A DNA stretch of 64,000 nucleotides from Promerops cafer (taxonomy: Eukaryota > Chordata > Aves > Passeriformes > Nectariniidae): positions 7,447 to 71,446 of the forward strand of contig VZSE01005864.1 in NCBI GenBank assembly GCA_013398275.1, written 5' to 3'. A model generated the notes under the pieces. The model ran no database searches, was not told where the DNA came from, and saw only the letters and a program-made list of their open reading frames with translations. Position 1 is the stretch's first letter. Every line of letters starts with the position of its first letter. Below are positions 1 through 13,563 of the stretch, piece after piece. Position numbers and translations under genes: made by a program.

Positions 1-269
1 GGCTCTGTGATACTCAGAGGATTCCTCCATTTATGGATGGAAAGAGCACTCTGGATAGGCTCAGGAGAGAAGATTTTACATGAAAATGAGGGAATTTTAT
101 GTGAAAATGCCCACAGATCATTCACTTTGAGGGCTTGCACACTGTGGTTATAAGAGAGCTCCTTCTGGCTCCTTGGCTTTATTTAAAACTTTCCAGTTTG
201 TGGCTTTCCTCCTCAAAACCTAGATAAGATCCTTGCTCAGGGGCACATTTTCATGGTTGTTGTGACAAA

Positions 270-490
270 GGTGATTGTCCCCCTCTACTCCTCTGTGGTG
301 AGAGCCCACCTCCAGCTCTGGGTCCCATCAGGACCTGGAGCTGCAGGACAAAGTCCAGAAGAGTCCATGGAGTTGCTCCAGGGCTGGAGCCCCTCTGCTC
401 TGGAGCCAGGCTGGGAGAGCTGGGGGGGCTCACCTGGAGAAGGGAAGGCTCCAGGGAGAGCTCAGAGCCCCTTCCAGTGCCTAAAGGTGC
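270..490 (+). mobile_element. CR1 LINE internal fragment
   Basis: This is a 5'- and 3'-truncated piece of a CR1 non-LTR retrotransposon, from the end of ORF2 into the region before the 3' tail. It reads like the segment at 15,180-15,420: both carry the identical 20-mer CCCTCTGCTCTGGAGCCAGG (391-410 here, 15,334-15,353 there), followed by a CTGGGAGAGCTGGGGG block and a CACCTGGAGAAGG block in the same order. No intact reading frame survives. Truncation at both ends is usual for avian CR1 copies. Confidence 0.8.
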
Positions 491-2749
491 ACAGCATTTA
501 AACCATGTAAATTAATGAGAGTTAAATATGTGTGTGCTTCAGGTTATTCTAATATTGAACTAGAGCTTCATTTTCCACATAGGTCTTGTTCAAATTTGTA
601 AGGTAAATTTTCATCTTCATATATATGAAATATCTTCCTTCCTGCCTTTCTCCTGATAGATTTTACCATTTTATTTTCATTTCTTAGTGAACCTTAACCT
701 GGAGCAATGGTCATTCCTGCACTGAAGCTGCAGCAAAGGCAGCTCCTGAGTGGCTTCAGGCTGGAAACGGGGCTGGTGGGTGTTTAACAAACACTGCTCA
801 TGGAGAGGGGATGACCAGAGGAGGCTCATGGCTGAGACTTTGTCACACTATCCTGCTGCTTCGGATTTTATTAATTAATTAATTTGGCTTCTAATAACTA
901 ACGGCCCAGTCCTGCACTCCTGCATGCAAAAAAGGGCATTTTCTCATAAAGCTGTGCTGGATCCGGAGCAACTTCACTCATGGCATTGCTTCCATTGCAG
1001 TAATTATTTGCAGGAGTTTTTCCCTGAGTTGGTAAGGATTTTTCAGGCTGTCATTCTGGGAAGGACATATGTCCAGCATAGCTATAGCTAACATGTCCTG
1101 CATGATTTACATGTTTCTTATGTGTGTGAAATGTAATATACTTATATGTTTTGGAGTCATGTATTTAGATATGATCTCACATAAGTCTGGCAGATAAATA
1201 TGTTCATCTCATATAGCACTGACATACTTATTTTCACTTAGGACTGCTTTTATTCAAGGACTTCTTTCTGTCCTTGCTGTTGGCTCAGCTGGATCATTTA
1301 CTAGGTCCAAATTTTCCCTTCAAAATTCAGTCATTTGAAATAAAACCATATAAGCAATGTAACCATTGTGTTTAAGTGAAATATTTCCAGTGGTGGAAAG
1401 ATTGATGCCTGTCTGCATGGGATTTGATAATTGCTGGGAACAGGAATGATGTTTTATTTTCTATCTGCCCATGACACTTCAGTGACCGATGTCGGGGGTT
1501 TTATTCCTTCAAAGAACGTCGTGGACAGGCTGAGCTGCAGCTCCTGCCCAGGTGAATGGCATCTCCCTTCAAAAAACAACTTTGTGCAACTTGCTGCCAG
1601 AACTACCTGCACAGAGATCTCCTTAAATTCTCCAATGTGTTTCTTTCACATTACTCATCTGATTTCCTGAAGCTGAGGAAGAAGGGGGAGGAAGAGGAGT
1701 GTCCCGATTCTAGGAAGGTATGAATCTGAAAATGGAGAACTTGAGAAAAAATTCAAGAGGAGAAATTAATTAAATAAATGCTAATATAGGAGTAAAAAAC
1801 CCCACTGCCTGACAGGAGAGCAGCGTTTTAATGGCATAACTCGTGAATAATCTTGCTGAAAGGTCTTTGTGCTTGCTGCCCTTTGGTACCTGACTGTGCT
1901 TCTATGCTGCAATGTTTGTTCCTGGTTTCTTCTGCTAAAGTTTATAAAGCCAACTTTATAAAAAAGGGGGGAGTGTTTCCATAATTATCCCCTCACCAAT
2001 CTACTGCAGTAAATTACCCCCCAGCCCCATGTCTCGGTGCTTAATATGAACCAGATGAGAGAGCTTCATATTTAGTTTAATAAACTGTAATTTCTGACAA
2101 AGGTAACTGTCACCTTCTGTTTCATTCTGTGCGTTTATTTTTCAAGCACCAGAGCTGACCTCTGAACTCAATCTGCACTTGCCTATTGATGCATAAATAT
2201 CTGTAATATCACAGTAAATTAAATTCAGTTTTAAAGGGTTTCTATTTAACAATCTGTCAGAACTTTCACAGCGTTTGATTTCTAGTTTCCTCTGTCCACT
2301 GACAGGTTTATCTCGGTATGGCTTGATTAATGAAACCTTTTATTTGCAGTAAGCACATCTATTATTACCATAATCTCTTAATGCTTGCTTAGGCAACATT
2401 GTACTCTGACAGCAGGGCTCCAAAAACTTCTAGCCCCTTCACTCCTTGGCAGAACAGGCAGCACGACTTGGGGTTGGAGAAGGGATGGCACTGTCCTGCC
2501 CTCCACTCTTGGGGGTGTTTGCAAAATCAAGCAGTTTCCCAGTTTAGAGGGCTTGGAAATGTTATTTTCATGGAGTAAACGTGCCTTATTAGAAAGTATT
2601 TTCACCTAAGATTAACAGATCCACATTTAATTTTGATTAGTGTTTCCTAGGGAGGAAAGGGATGTTCTCAAGATGAATTCTTACAGATGATTTGTTGAAT
2701 TTAGGGAATACTCTATAGGATAGCCTGGAGAAGTTTGTATAGGTTTGGA
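491..2749. other. Unassigned AT-rich DNA
   Basis: I see no gene, RNA or recognisable repeat here. Open frames are short (under about 80 codons) and lack splice or promoter context. The stretch at 850-900 has ATTAATTAATTAATT runs, and 1,120-1,200 is rich in ATATG words. Neither is diagnostic. Confidence 0.6.
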
Positions 2750-2885
2750 TATCAGAGTTGTTGACTCCAATTCCTGGTTTTCTTGGGAAAAGCCTGGGAA
2801 AATCACTTAATCTCTCTGTGCTGTAATCCCATCTCACTGATGGTCATGGGTAATGGAATAAATAGAATTACACCACGTGAGGGGC
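2750..2885 (+). mobile_element. MIR-like ancient SINE remnant
   Basis: The core GGGAAAATCACTTAATCTCT followed by CTGTGCTGTAATCCCATCT matches the conserved part of MIR elements (a 'GGCAAGTCACTTAACCTCT...GTGCCTCAGTTTCC' pattern, from memory) with many substitutions. The preceding GACTCCAATTCCTGG also fits the element. The copy is strongly diverged, so the edges are approximate and a chance match is not excluded. Confidence 0.5.
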
Positions 2886-5800
2886 AGAGTAAAACTGCTC
2901 CAGAGGAGAGACAGTCAGGCCAAAATATTCCAAATTTCTTTCCTTCCTGCACAGGAGGAAGTTGAATTCCTGATCCCCCAACATTTCCAGCATGCAGAGT
3001 TGCTGCTGTGACTGAGGAGGGCTCTGCAGCAGGGACTGGGATGAAAGATGAGGTGCCTTGGTACCCTGAGCAGGACAAACGAGGCAGGAACCAGCAAGTC
3101 ACACCCCTGGACTAGGAAAAGATGTGATTTTCATCCCTGAGAGAGCTTTATGTTTAGACAAGTTAAGGAGAACTGCAAATTTCCCTGGGTCCCTGAGGAT
3201 TTTCACTTTATAGGTGAGGATGAACTTGCAGCCCCACGGAGAGCAAAGGAGCTCTGACACCAAATTCATCACGACCATTGTTCACTGGGAGTTTGATTCC
3301 ATTCCTATTCTTGTTTACAGCTGGGTTTTGGGCTTTTTCCAAACTGCTCCTCACTGGGAATTCTTTGTTATAAGCTGATTGTCAGACTCTGTCAGATTCT
3401 GAAAATAAAGACCCCACCTCCCAACTTGAGCACCTAAAATGAGACTGAATAATTGAGGTGGGCTCTGATATTTGGGTTGTCTCCAACTTTCCAGGGACAC
3501 CCTTTGCTTTTTGTTCTCCAGGATCTCTCTTCTGTTGAAATCCACATCCCTCTGGAACCAGGGACAAAGTTGCCAGTAAAGATTTGATTGCTTGCATGCC
3601 AACATAAGGATTGCATGTGGAAAATGTCACTCCAAACAGTCATAAATCCCTCTTGTGTAGAAATATCAAGAATCCATGACAGCACGATTAAAAAGGAGAA
3701 TAATTCTGAAGGTGATTTGTGCACTTGTTTCTTCAGGATGAAAACATTCATTTCAAGAGGTTTATTGCATGATGATGTTAATCAGGAAACACATTCTCAG
3801 TTCTGCAATAAGACCCAGAGAGGCACTGACATTCCTCAATAAACAACTCACAAATGAGGATTATATTTGTCTGTACAAAAGCACGTGCAAAATTTGTCTG
3901 TACAAGCACTCTGCACATATAAACCTGATCTCAGAATATTTTCACGGTATAAAAAACTTGGAGAGACTCATTAGAAGCAAATTGTATATTTTAAATCAAT
4001 AAATGCAATATGGTTCAATGGCCCTGCACCCAGTGTGTGTTTCTGCAGCTCCAGGAGCCACACTTGCAATACACAACTGCCTGTCATAAAAGTGTTTATT
4101 TGCTCAGAAGTACAGATTTTGCTCCTGCAATCCTGCTGCTGGAATTATTATAATTCTCCAACACGTTTCAGACTTTTTTGGGTTGCTTCACACTCTGCTT
4201 TTTAACCTTCAACAACAAATATTGTTGTATCATGAAGACAGCAAATCCAAACAATTACATATGTAGTCCAAAGGCATACACAAGAAAATCAATATTTGAC
4301 ATCTTTGCAACTCCCTCCTTGGAGCAGCGCTCAATAGCTCTTATTCATTATACACTTATATCTCTTTCAGATTCGCCTTTGTCACCAGAAACCCATTTTT
4401 TTTTCTCCTTTGACTTCCACATAACTTCTTTGCCCTGTACTTTTACAGATGCCTTCTGGCTATAAATACTAATGAAATCTCTTTGCTTAATTCAATTTTG
4501 CTGGTACACTTACAGTTATGACCTAACTTTCCCACGAGAGAGACTGATTGAACATTCCAATACCTTATGGATGGGAGCAAACACTCCACAGAACTGGACT
4601 GACAATTTCCATAATTATAGAATTCACAGCCTAATGACCTTAAAAAACAATAAAAAGATCTCTTGTTAATTCCATTTCTGTTACTGACATTCAAGATATT
4701 TCATTTTTCACAGGACAACAAATTTACTTTTTATTTTCAAAAGAGCAGTCTATCCTTTTACCCTAGATTAAATTTTCTGAATATTGAAGGATTTCATTGA
4801 ATATTTAGCATTTCTTTGTCTTTTAAAAGTTAGAATATTTATGATCCTTAGAATGCTCCTGACTGATTTATAGCAATCAATTATAAGAGTGCGTTTTGAA
4901 ATAGCCCTTTTAAAAATGAAGAATAGAATAATTAAAAAGATCAGAAGTCCTCCCTTGCATATAATTATTTCATTATTTCATTACAGTGCAGAAATTGTTT
5001 TTGCTGACTGCGAACAATTTTAATTGAGCAAAAGCTGTATTAATATACGATAGCAAGCAGTTCTTCCTAAGAAATAAGAGCACTAATTGCCTAAATTTTT
5101 ATTCAGCACAGTGAGCCTTAAAAGCCACATTGTAATATAAACCTAATCACTGAGTGCAGCGGATCCTTTTGCCATGGTGGAGACATTCCCAAAGCATAAC
5201 CTTGCTGTGCAGTTAATTTATGCCTTCAACAGGTTTATTGCTGCATGAAACATTTGTTTGGGTGCTGATTTGTGGCAGGCTGAGAGCAGAGAGCTCTGTG
5301 CCTGCCCCAGCAGAGCTGCTGTGCCACCCATGGCCACCTTGTCCCACATTTTGGTGGGGACACCACCATGGTGGTGCCTACGTTGCTTTGGCCCCTCACT
5401 TCCCATCTGGCTCCCCTCTCCAGCTGTGCCAGGGTTTCCATCTGAGCAATGGGGAGGAAGAGAAACACCCCCTGAGAGAAATTAAGAACAGGAGCCTGAC
5501 TTTGGTGTCTTGAATCACCATGGGGGTGAGGTTTCCTCTCACTGGAAGGATTTGGGGAGCTTGAGCTGTTGCTGAAAGCTCTGAACTGTGCATACCCCAC
5601 CCAGGGTAGGTATCCTTGCTTTTCCAAGGACAAGGTGGTGGTGTTTGCAGCACACTGGGATTTGGGTGGGCTTGCTTTAGCCAGGAGACCTCTTCTCATT
5701 CTGCTGTTGATCTCTGAGGGAAATATCTCACCATCACTGGTGCCACCTCTCTTCAGGGGTCTGGACTCTCTCTGCCACCTGCTGAAAACCACCCCTGTGC

Positions 5801-7024
5801 TGGCTGGGCTGGAACTCCTTTGGCCCCCTGTGATGTGACAAATCATTGTCAGCTTTGCAAACACGCACCAGTACCTTGGCCACAATGGTCCTTCCTGGTG
5901 CTTCCCACAGGGGACTTGCAGAAGGGTGGGATTGGGCTGTCCCCAGTAATGGGAGCACTGACAGGGACTCTATAGGTGCATGGCTATAGGGGCGAGGGCA
6001 CCCACCAGCTGTTCTTTGCTCCCAAACCCTCTCCACACTCTGGAATGTAATATTCCAGTGTGCCAGGCACAGGCCTGGAAGTTCTTATGTTCAGCTCCCA
6101 AGCAGAGCTTCACATCCCTGCCGATACAGACCAAGGAACGCTGGTGAGGCTGGCTCAGACTCCTTTAACTTCATCTGAGACAGTTTTTTGGAAGGAAGCA
6201 AAGTCTTTTTAATAAGTAATAACACCTTAGCTGGCGTGGTGCTGGCAGATGGCTCGTGATAGCTTCTGCCTAAGGTCTCTGAGCTCGACAAGAGGAGTCT
6301 GCAAGTCCATGTCAGAGGCAGTGCAGTGCCTGGAAGTGCAGACATGGAGTTATCAGGAAATAATTGCTGCAGGGGAGATCTGGAGTTTGTCTGATGTCCA
6401 AGCTTCTCCTGTCATGGCATACTTGCTTCTGGGGTGCTGGGGGAAGTCGCCAATGGGGCTGCTGCTGGTTTGTGAATAAGGCTCTTTGTCAGTGCTCAGC
6501 TCTGACCCCCCTCCTCTCAAAGCCTGGCTGACGCCCATCCAAAGAAGCAAAGTGGAAATGAAAGATAAAATTCTGGTCCAATGCAGCAGCATTAATATAG
6601 TGTCTGAATGGGAGAGAAAAGATTTATAATTACCTCAAAGTGAGGCTGAAATTATCCTCCTGAGCGCGCTGCTTTCCAGTCCCACTGGAAAGCCTTAAAT
6701 GAAGTTTTGGTGCCAAATTAACACTGTAGTGTTCAAGTAAGAGCAGTGGAAGTACCAGTCCCAATAACAGCCAGCAGCACTCAAACACAGCCACATTAAG
6801 GATTGCCTGGCAGCAGATGTGATGTATCCCTCTGCTATTCCATAGTGGCAGCCCTCAGGTACATAGTCATAATTCCTGTGAGAGGCAGGCTCTGGAGATG
6901 ACAGACTGAATAGTTACAATCTATCATGAAAAATTTTCAAGGATGAGTTAATGATTTTGTGCAATTTCCAGACCAGTTAGCTGAAGCCTGCAAGCTGGAG
7001 TTTCCCTGGGCTGCAGCTCACCAG
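2886..7024. other. Unassigned DNA, no gene recognised
   Basis: It holds no convincing coding exon or named repeat. 3,865-3,912 carries a 27-bp-period imperfect tandem duplication (ATTTGTCTGTACAA twice). 4,700-5,130 is AT-rich with TAATT words. 5,220-6,050 is GC-richer, so long open frames (one of 216 codons on the minus strand at 5,235-5,885) arise without coding support. Confidence 0.6.
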
Positions 7025-7115
7025 GAACAAGTAACTGTTTTCTCCTTGTGCCTCAGTTTCCACTTCTATAAAATAAGTGAACATCCCACCTTTCTGTGAA
7101 ATGATTTAAATCTAT
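7025..7115 (+). mobile_element. MIR-like ancient SINE remnant
   Basis: TTGTGCCTCAGTTTCCACTT followed by CTATAAAATAAGTGAACATC matches the MIR core motif (CTGTGCCTCAGTTTCC...TCTGTAAAATGGG, from memory) in order and spacing. Only the 3' half is visible. It is an old, inactive amniote-wide repeat. Confidence 0.62.
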
Positions 7116-7540
7116 TTCAGAAAAATGCTCTATAGGAAACACTCCAGAGGAAGAAAAAGGGGTTATAATCAAACCAACTTTTCTTGCAGTAAAATCAGGG
7201 CTAAAATTAGTCCTGGGTTAGCACTTCTGTGTTTCCTGAACTGCTACATCCCATGTTTTCCTGAAGGAGGTGCACAGGGTAAGACACGGAATGTGTCTTT
7301 CTTTGCCAGGGACTGTAGTGTCTGGTATCTGTGCAGATGGAGGTGGGAACTGTTGGAAATTCCTTTTGTATGTGCTTGTTCCTAGGTGGAGCCTGCTGTC
7401 GCGTGCATGTGAAAAAGTCTTGCACCTTTCCAGGTGAGCTCTGCCCTGCTGTGGTGAAAGCCATTTACAAACATCAACTCCACAAACACCTGCACTGGCT
7501 TAATTTCCTTCCCTGTCTCCACTGAGTTGGTTTCAAAGGA
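7116..7540. other. Unassigned DNA
   Basis: No repeat or exon is recognised between the MIR-like remnant and the CR1 fragment. Short open frames on both strands have no supporting context. Confidence 0.55.
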
Positions 7541-7695
7541 TTCCAGAATCCCAGAATTGTTTGGGTTGGAAAGGACCTTAAATCCCATCTTGTTCCACCC
7601 TCTGCCATGGTCAGGGACACCTTCCATTGTCCCAGTGTGCTCCAATCCCTGTCCAATCTGGCCTTGGACACTTCCAGGGATGGGGCATCCTCCTT
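7541..7695 (-). mobile_element. CR1 LINE 3'-end fragment, minus strand
   Basis: Read on the plus strand it begins with CCAGAATCCCAGAATTGTTT, then GGGTTGGAAAGGACCTTAAA, then TTCCACCCTCTGCCATGGTC and GGGACACCTTCCATTGTCCC. This is the reverse complement of an avian CR1 3' end. The same order of blocks recurs at 40,165-40,326. The copy is severely 5'-truncated, as most genomic CR1s are, and has no coding capacity. Confidence 0.92.
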
Positions 7696-10600
7696 TGCAG
7701 AGGTCTGAAGCTTAATTTTCCAGCCTGTAAGAACCTGATAACAGCCTGGCCTTCCAGATGTTGGCTGGAAAACTAAAAAATTGGGAAAGATCCTCAGTGA
7801 CTCCACAGTCCACCCCTCCTCCCTGGAGGCTCCAGGCAAGGCTGGTCCTCGCCGTGCTCTGGGACTCTGGCAAGGAGAAGAGGTTCCAGCTGTGTCCAGA
7901 CACATTTTTGCAGCACTGGCCGTTGGCTCACAGCTCTGTCCTTTGAAAACGTTGGCACTTTTTACTCTAGTGAGCCCTCTTGGTGCTTCCTCAGTGCCCA
8001 GGGTAATCAGCAAGAGGTCGCTTCCCCCGTCGTCCCAGGACAGCTGTGCTGGCAGTGTGGGATACAAAGGATTTACGCTGCCATCTGTGTCCTTTGTGCC
8101 TGCTCACGGCATTTCCCCCCGTGCCCGGCAAGATGAAGAAGGTTATTTGTCTTAAGAACATTTTCTCCTTCTCTCTCTTTTGTTTTGCACCAGTGTCAAC
8201 AAGCAATTTGCACCATAATTCATTCTTGTTTGGACCCTAATTGTCCCTCCCCGTCCGGAGCTGGCTGCTTGCCTCGCTATTCCCAGGCTCTCCCCGGGTG
8301 TTTCCCAGAGCTCCACCGAGGCAGGGTCAGCCCTCGGCTGCCAAGTGGAGGCTGCTGCTCCGAGGGCATCCCGCGGTATTCCATGCGAGCAGGACTAGGG
8401 AGAGCTCCAAGCAAAGACTTTGGGGCAATTCAAGGTGTTGCTCCCTCCAGGACGGCTGCTACTGCCCCATTCCCAGCCCTCCCATGGAACCTGGCTGAGA
8501 AAAAGGCAGCTCTGAAAAGACGGATTGGAAGTGGAGAGCATCCTGGGTGCTGCTCCAGCCAGGCAGCCATCAGCACCCAAAAAAGCTCAGCTAAGGCTGA
8601 ACGAATTTACTTATACACAGACTGTACAATCATTAATAAAACACCCAACACAAACCCCCCCTCTTTTGCCAGGGTGACATGAGGCTTTAATTAATTAGCA
8701 CTTACAGGTGCTTGGATAGTCCATTGGTGGGAAATCATAACTTATTCATTTTCGCCTCCAGGTGGTCAGAAAAGAGTCAGCATTTCATTCTCATGGATGC
8801 AACAGAGGCATCTCCATTGCATACAAAATTTTGCAAGGGAGAGAAGACCTAGCAGAGGGCTCTCACTTCCTGGAGGTAATTCTGATGGCAGGAATTATTT
8901 AAAGGGAGAGAAAAGCATGTTCTTGGGTAAAGGACAGTATTGAGCAAAACCCAGAGCAGGGTAGGAAGGCTTGATGACAATCCCAAAGTTTCTACAAGGA
9001 CAGGAGAACTTTTGTCATGGCCTTTTCAACCTGTGTCAATCAGGGAAGATGACAGGGAGGTGCAAGAAGATGCTTGGCAAATTCAGAGTGAAAAATGGAG
9101 CACACTTTTTAAACACAGGGAGTAATTCAATTCACCTTCCTCTCTTTGATGTCCAAGAAATTGTAGGAGGGTTTAAACCTCAGGAATTCCCAGGGGGATT
9201 TGGTGACTCCTCCTGAGCTCCCTGTGCAGTTGGTGTGTGCTGCAAAGTCATTTCTGCACCCACTGCACTGCCAGCACCACATACACACAGACACACGCTG
9301 CACCTCTGATGGCAAAAGCCAGAATGTATAGCTTACAAAGGCTCCAAAAAATCCACTTTTCTTTTATAATAATATTTCCACAGGCCAAGCAATTGATGGC
9401 TGGACTAGGGGAAAACATACATCTTTGCTTCCAAGTAATAGGCTGCAGATTTGCAAGACTAAATCCTTTTAAAAGCCCGGAATCACATCCGCTCAGTCCG
9501 TAAAAGAAAAAGAAGTCTAATTTGATAACATTATACATAAAGCATTTTCTTGACTTAGATATATTTTAGGCATGCCAGTTATATAATACAGAACAAGCAG
9601 GGGGAAAGGACTTGATCACATTCAGATGATACTAAATTATCTTATGACACAGGCTGTATCTTTTTTACAACAGAAAATGGAAACAACTGTGTCCTTGACC
9701 TTCAAAAAGGAATTGACTTCCCTAGCTTAACTATTCAAACAAACAACTGTGTACTCTCTTCAATTCCTGTGATAATTTTGATTTACTGTAAATGACTGAA
9801 TTTAATGAACTAAATTATGCTATTTAAATGCATTTTGTGAATGGTATTGTAGTTTGTTACTAAGCATTATGTCTATGCTAAAGTGTGCTGTAAATGATAT
9901 GATATGGAACATATGTGCTGTATTCATAATTTAACTGTTGCTATGGAGTGCCTTCTTCAATAGGCTCCTTTGAAAAACGAGTTCTTTATTTACCTGGTGA
10001 AATGAAGGTGATTTCTCAGCAAACCTCTAGGTCTCACTGACCTTGACAGAATTACAGTGCTAATATTTTCACATGGATGAACTGTTCTTCAATAATTTTT
10101 CCCAAATAGATGGCACAAATAGGTTTTCCGTTAATGCCGTGACAGACTGCGTGTTTTCTAATCTCACTTTTCTTCTTGTTTGAACAAATGTTTATTACAG
10201 CTCTTGCAAAATGACTCACATCCTCATTAGTGATAACAGGTTTGAGTTCAGAGCTGGATCTCAGGGTCTTGGACGTGATTCCCAGAAATGCCTTCAGCCT
10301 GATGCTGCAGAGGCAGCCAGTGCCCAGCTCCATTTCCAGCCATGCCGTGCAACCTGTGTTACACTCCTGTGCCTGAAACCCTTTGTATATTTGGATTTCT
10401 CTATTCTTAAGGCCACAATTTTGACTTTTTTTTGCACTTAAAGCCAGGTTCGTCAGAGCTAAATCCTGAAACTTTTCCGATTCCCTTTAGCCAGACACCT
10501 TTTTTCTTTCAATGTCTATGTGTCAGTCAGGCACACATAGATACTGGTCACAAAATCAGGGAGTACTATGTAAAATGATATATAAAAGTAATTCCAGTGT

Positions 10601-13516
10601 TTTCAGAAAATGATGGGAAGTTGAGTAAAGCCTCTAGAATTTCAATGGCTACTTTCAAATTCGGAGCCTCATTTCAGATTTTTCTTACTTTCCTCTTCTT
10701 TCCATAGAGAAAATGTCAGTAATTTCTGAGAGCAAATAACAATGCAAGAGAATTCTGGTAACAACGTGAGAGGGTTTTTACAGTATCTCAGAACATATCA
10801 GTCTTCATTCAATGTGCATTTAATGGGTCAAATAAGGACACTCTTGATGAAACATTGAGCCATATATAACACCACCTTTTAACTAATTTGAACATCCACA
10901 ATAAATTATGGCTGCATTTCATAACAATTCATCAGCTATCAGCTCCCGAGGAGAACAGCTGAGTTTTCTGAATATGGAATCTCTTGGAAAACCTGGCTGG
11001 TTTTAACTATGTGAAATGTGTTATCATTGCAAACAAATGCAGCAAACATTGTAAGGGGTTCTTTTTGAATAGCTGTATTTCCACCAGTGCATGGCACTGC
11101 TGGCATTTTCAGATGTGCAAAGGCTCCTCCTGGAGGTCAGTCGTGTTGTCAGATGCCCTGCTCCACACTCAGGTGGGTTTTTGCAGACCAGACTTGGTTC
11201 CTGCCTGTGCCAGAAAACATACTTAGAAAACAAAGTGCTAAAAATACAAACACATGTAGCATGGTTAAAAAATTATTGCAGAAAAGCTCATTCTAAAATG
11301 TTTCCTAACCTAATAAAAGTGTGCCTGTTGGTTTGGGTGTGTCTATAGAGGGAGAAAAACTTGAGGGCAAGTTTATATTTTCACTTTCTCTTGAAAAAAT
11401 AAAGATCTGCTGAAGAAAGGTGCACAAACAGCAAGGGGACAATGCTTCCCAAAACCTCACTAAAGCAGGTACTCCTGGCATCTCCTGCTGCTGGGAGCTT
11501 GAGCACACAGCCAATGTGCCCAGGAGGATGAAAAAGATTTGGGCTTCAGTGAGTGCAGTGCCAGGAGCAGGACAGGACCCCTGCCCACCTTCCCAGCTGG
11601 CACAGCTCCATGAGAGGAGTTCCTCCTCTAGCACTTTGTATTTTGGGTTAATCAGCTGCGATCCAAAATGATGTGCAGAGGGTGGGTAACGCCTCCCGAG
11701 GCAGGAATTGGCATGGCAGAGCAGCCTGCCCCAGGTACCTGCTCTGCATTGTGCACCATAATTGTGTGAGAGAAGGAGCTATTTTTCAGCAAGTGGCTAT
11801 TGGATACTTCCCGTGCTGCATATCAACAACCAGATCTTGACCCAGAAATGTCAGTCCCTGCTCAGAGCAGACAAGGAAGCATAATTAGAGATGCTCTGGC
11901 AACGTATTTTAGCACTGACGGTGACAATGTTTAAATTTTTAATCAGGCATGTAACATAAAAAGCACATAACATGAAATGTGAAAAGAAAATTGGCAAATA
12001 CCAACGTGCTGTTTGACACTTTATTTCACTGAAGGAAGTGAACATCAATAAACATTATTTATCATAAATGACAGAGAGGAAGGCGTGTTTCTAATAAAAA
12101 CCTTCCCATTGCAAGGGGTGAATCTCATAAAAGCACCCTGACAGTACTGTAAAAGCCGTGCTGGGCCAGACCACGAAAGGAAACACAGAAATATTTATTG
12201 GGAAGCTGTGATGTCCCTCCAGGTCCCTGCAGGGTACAAGGACTTTCATCCAGATGTGGCACAGCTCTGAGCCCTACAGTAAGTGACATAAATGTACCTG
12301 CACATGTGATACAGCAAATGGTCCAAGGTTTGAGGGTTGACCCTTCAAGAAGTGCATCCCATGGCAAGTTTTGCTCAGAGCTGATAAACACTGAGGCAGA
12401 TATTTTTAGCTGGAAATTAGAGAAAACTGAAGAGGTGGGGTGGGCTGGGTCCAATGTACTGACTCAAGGTGCAGATGGGGAGCTGTTGTGTGACCCCCTC
12501 ACCTCAAAGCTCTTTCTGTTTTAGCAATGCTTTTTAACTTGAGTGTCTTTGTAAACATTGTTGGCATTTTCTCCTGCCTAACCCTCATCCCTCCCACCAT
12601 CCCTACTGGATGTGGGCTCTGCTGAGTGAGGCCCTGTGGTGATCTGAGCCTGGACATGCACTGAGCTCACTTTACAGGGTAGATGAATGCACTCAAAAAT
12701 TACTTGAGGGAAGTGCCAATCCAAGTATGCCAAAGTTAGAAAAAGCCTGATTTGGGGCTATTCTGGTCACTTTAATTTGTCTCTGTCATATGCCTGAATA
12801 GAGAGTCAGTCTCCAACTGCATGATTCCAGCTGCTGTCACAAAAAAGTACAAATTTAAAGAAAACAAGCCCTCTGTGCAGTGCACACTGAGGCCAAGAGT
12901 GTGTGGCTGCCTCTGAGGCCCATGTGAGCATACGTGCACATTCTGATGATTTCTGAGTGTCCAAGCTCCTCTCTGCCTTCTTGACAGTTCTCCCTTTCCA
13001 TCCACTTGAAAATCTCCTTCTTTTCCAGCCCTATTCCCCAGCATCTGCCTCCCTGATCCAGATTCCTGCCTTTGCCTCCTTACTGCCAGGTCTGGCCCAT
13101 CTCTGCAGTAGGGTTGTGTTTCCATGGTCTCTGCTGCTGGGATGTTGAGAGCAAGAGCTGGGAGCCTGGGAAGCCCTGCTCCAGTGCCAAAGCTGTGGGC
13201 TGCTCTTCTCTTGCTTGCTCCAATAGGATCATGATTGCCTGGTTGATGGGAGCTGTGAGGAGCAATGTGCTATGTGCAGAAGAGAGTTTTCAGAGGATGT
13301 TGTGGACAAACTCTAAAACCGCTAATTTTTTATAAACTTCACCAAATCCAGACAGAGTCAAGAGTTCATTCCCAAAAGCAACAGAAGCCTCCCAGCCAAA
13401 TTTTAAGCACAAACCATACTGAAGTGAGATCTCATCAATGAGATTGTTGTGAGATTCTTTTAAATGTGGACAAAAGAAAATATTTTACCTTTTCTTTGTT
13501 TTAAGAAAGATGTGAA
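7696..13516. other. Unassigned DNA, no gene recognised
   Basis: This long stretch shows no convincing exon, RNA gene or named repeat. 7,700-8,600 is GC-richer and gives spurious open frames. 9,540-10,020 and 10,500-10,960 are AT-rich. One minus-strand frame (10,486 down to 10,055, 144 sense codons, stop at 10,052-10,054) is open but of a length expected several times by chance in 64 kb. Confidence 0.55.
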
Positions 13517-13563
13517 TCCCCTCTCCTTTTTTCTTTTTTCTTCTTCTTTCTTTTTTTTCTTCT
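13517..13563 (+). repeat. Uninterrupted 47-nt pyrimidine tract
   Basis: From 13,517 to 13,563 the plus strand has only C and T, mostly TTTTTTC and TTCTTC words, with partial mirror symmetry. Such tracts can form triplex (H-DNA) structures and are length-unstable. It is not adjacent to a recognised splice acceptor or repeat. Confidence 0.85.

Noticed and set aside
5235..5885. Minus-strand open frame of 216 codons
   Set aside because: It lies in a GC-richer stretch where stops are rarer, has no recognisable domain, and is overlapped by other frames of similar quality. Nothing suggests coding beyond length.
7474..8067. Minus-strand open frame of 197 codons
   Set aside because: It overlaps the CR1 3' end at 7,541-7,695, which is non-coding in that element.
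10052..10489. Minus-strand open frame of 144 sense codons (10,486 down to 10,055)
   Set aside because: At three stops per 64 codons, several stop-to-stop frames of this length are expected by chance in 64 kb on two strands. No domain, promoter or splice signal supports it, although its mixed residue composition looked protein-like at first.
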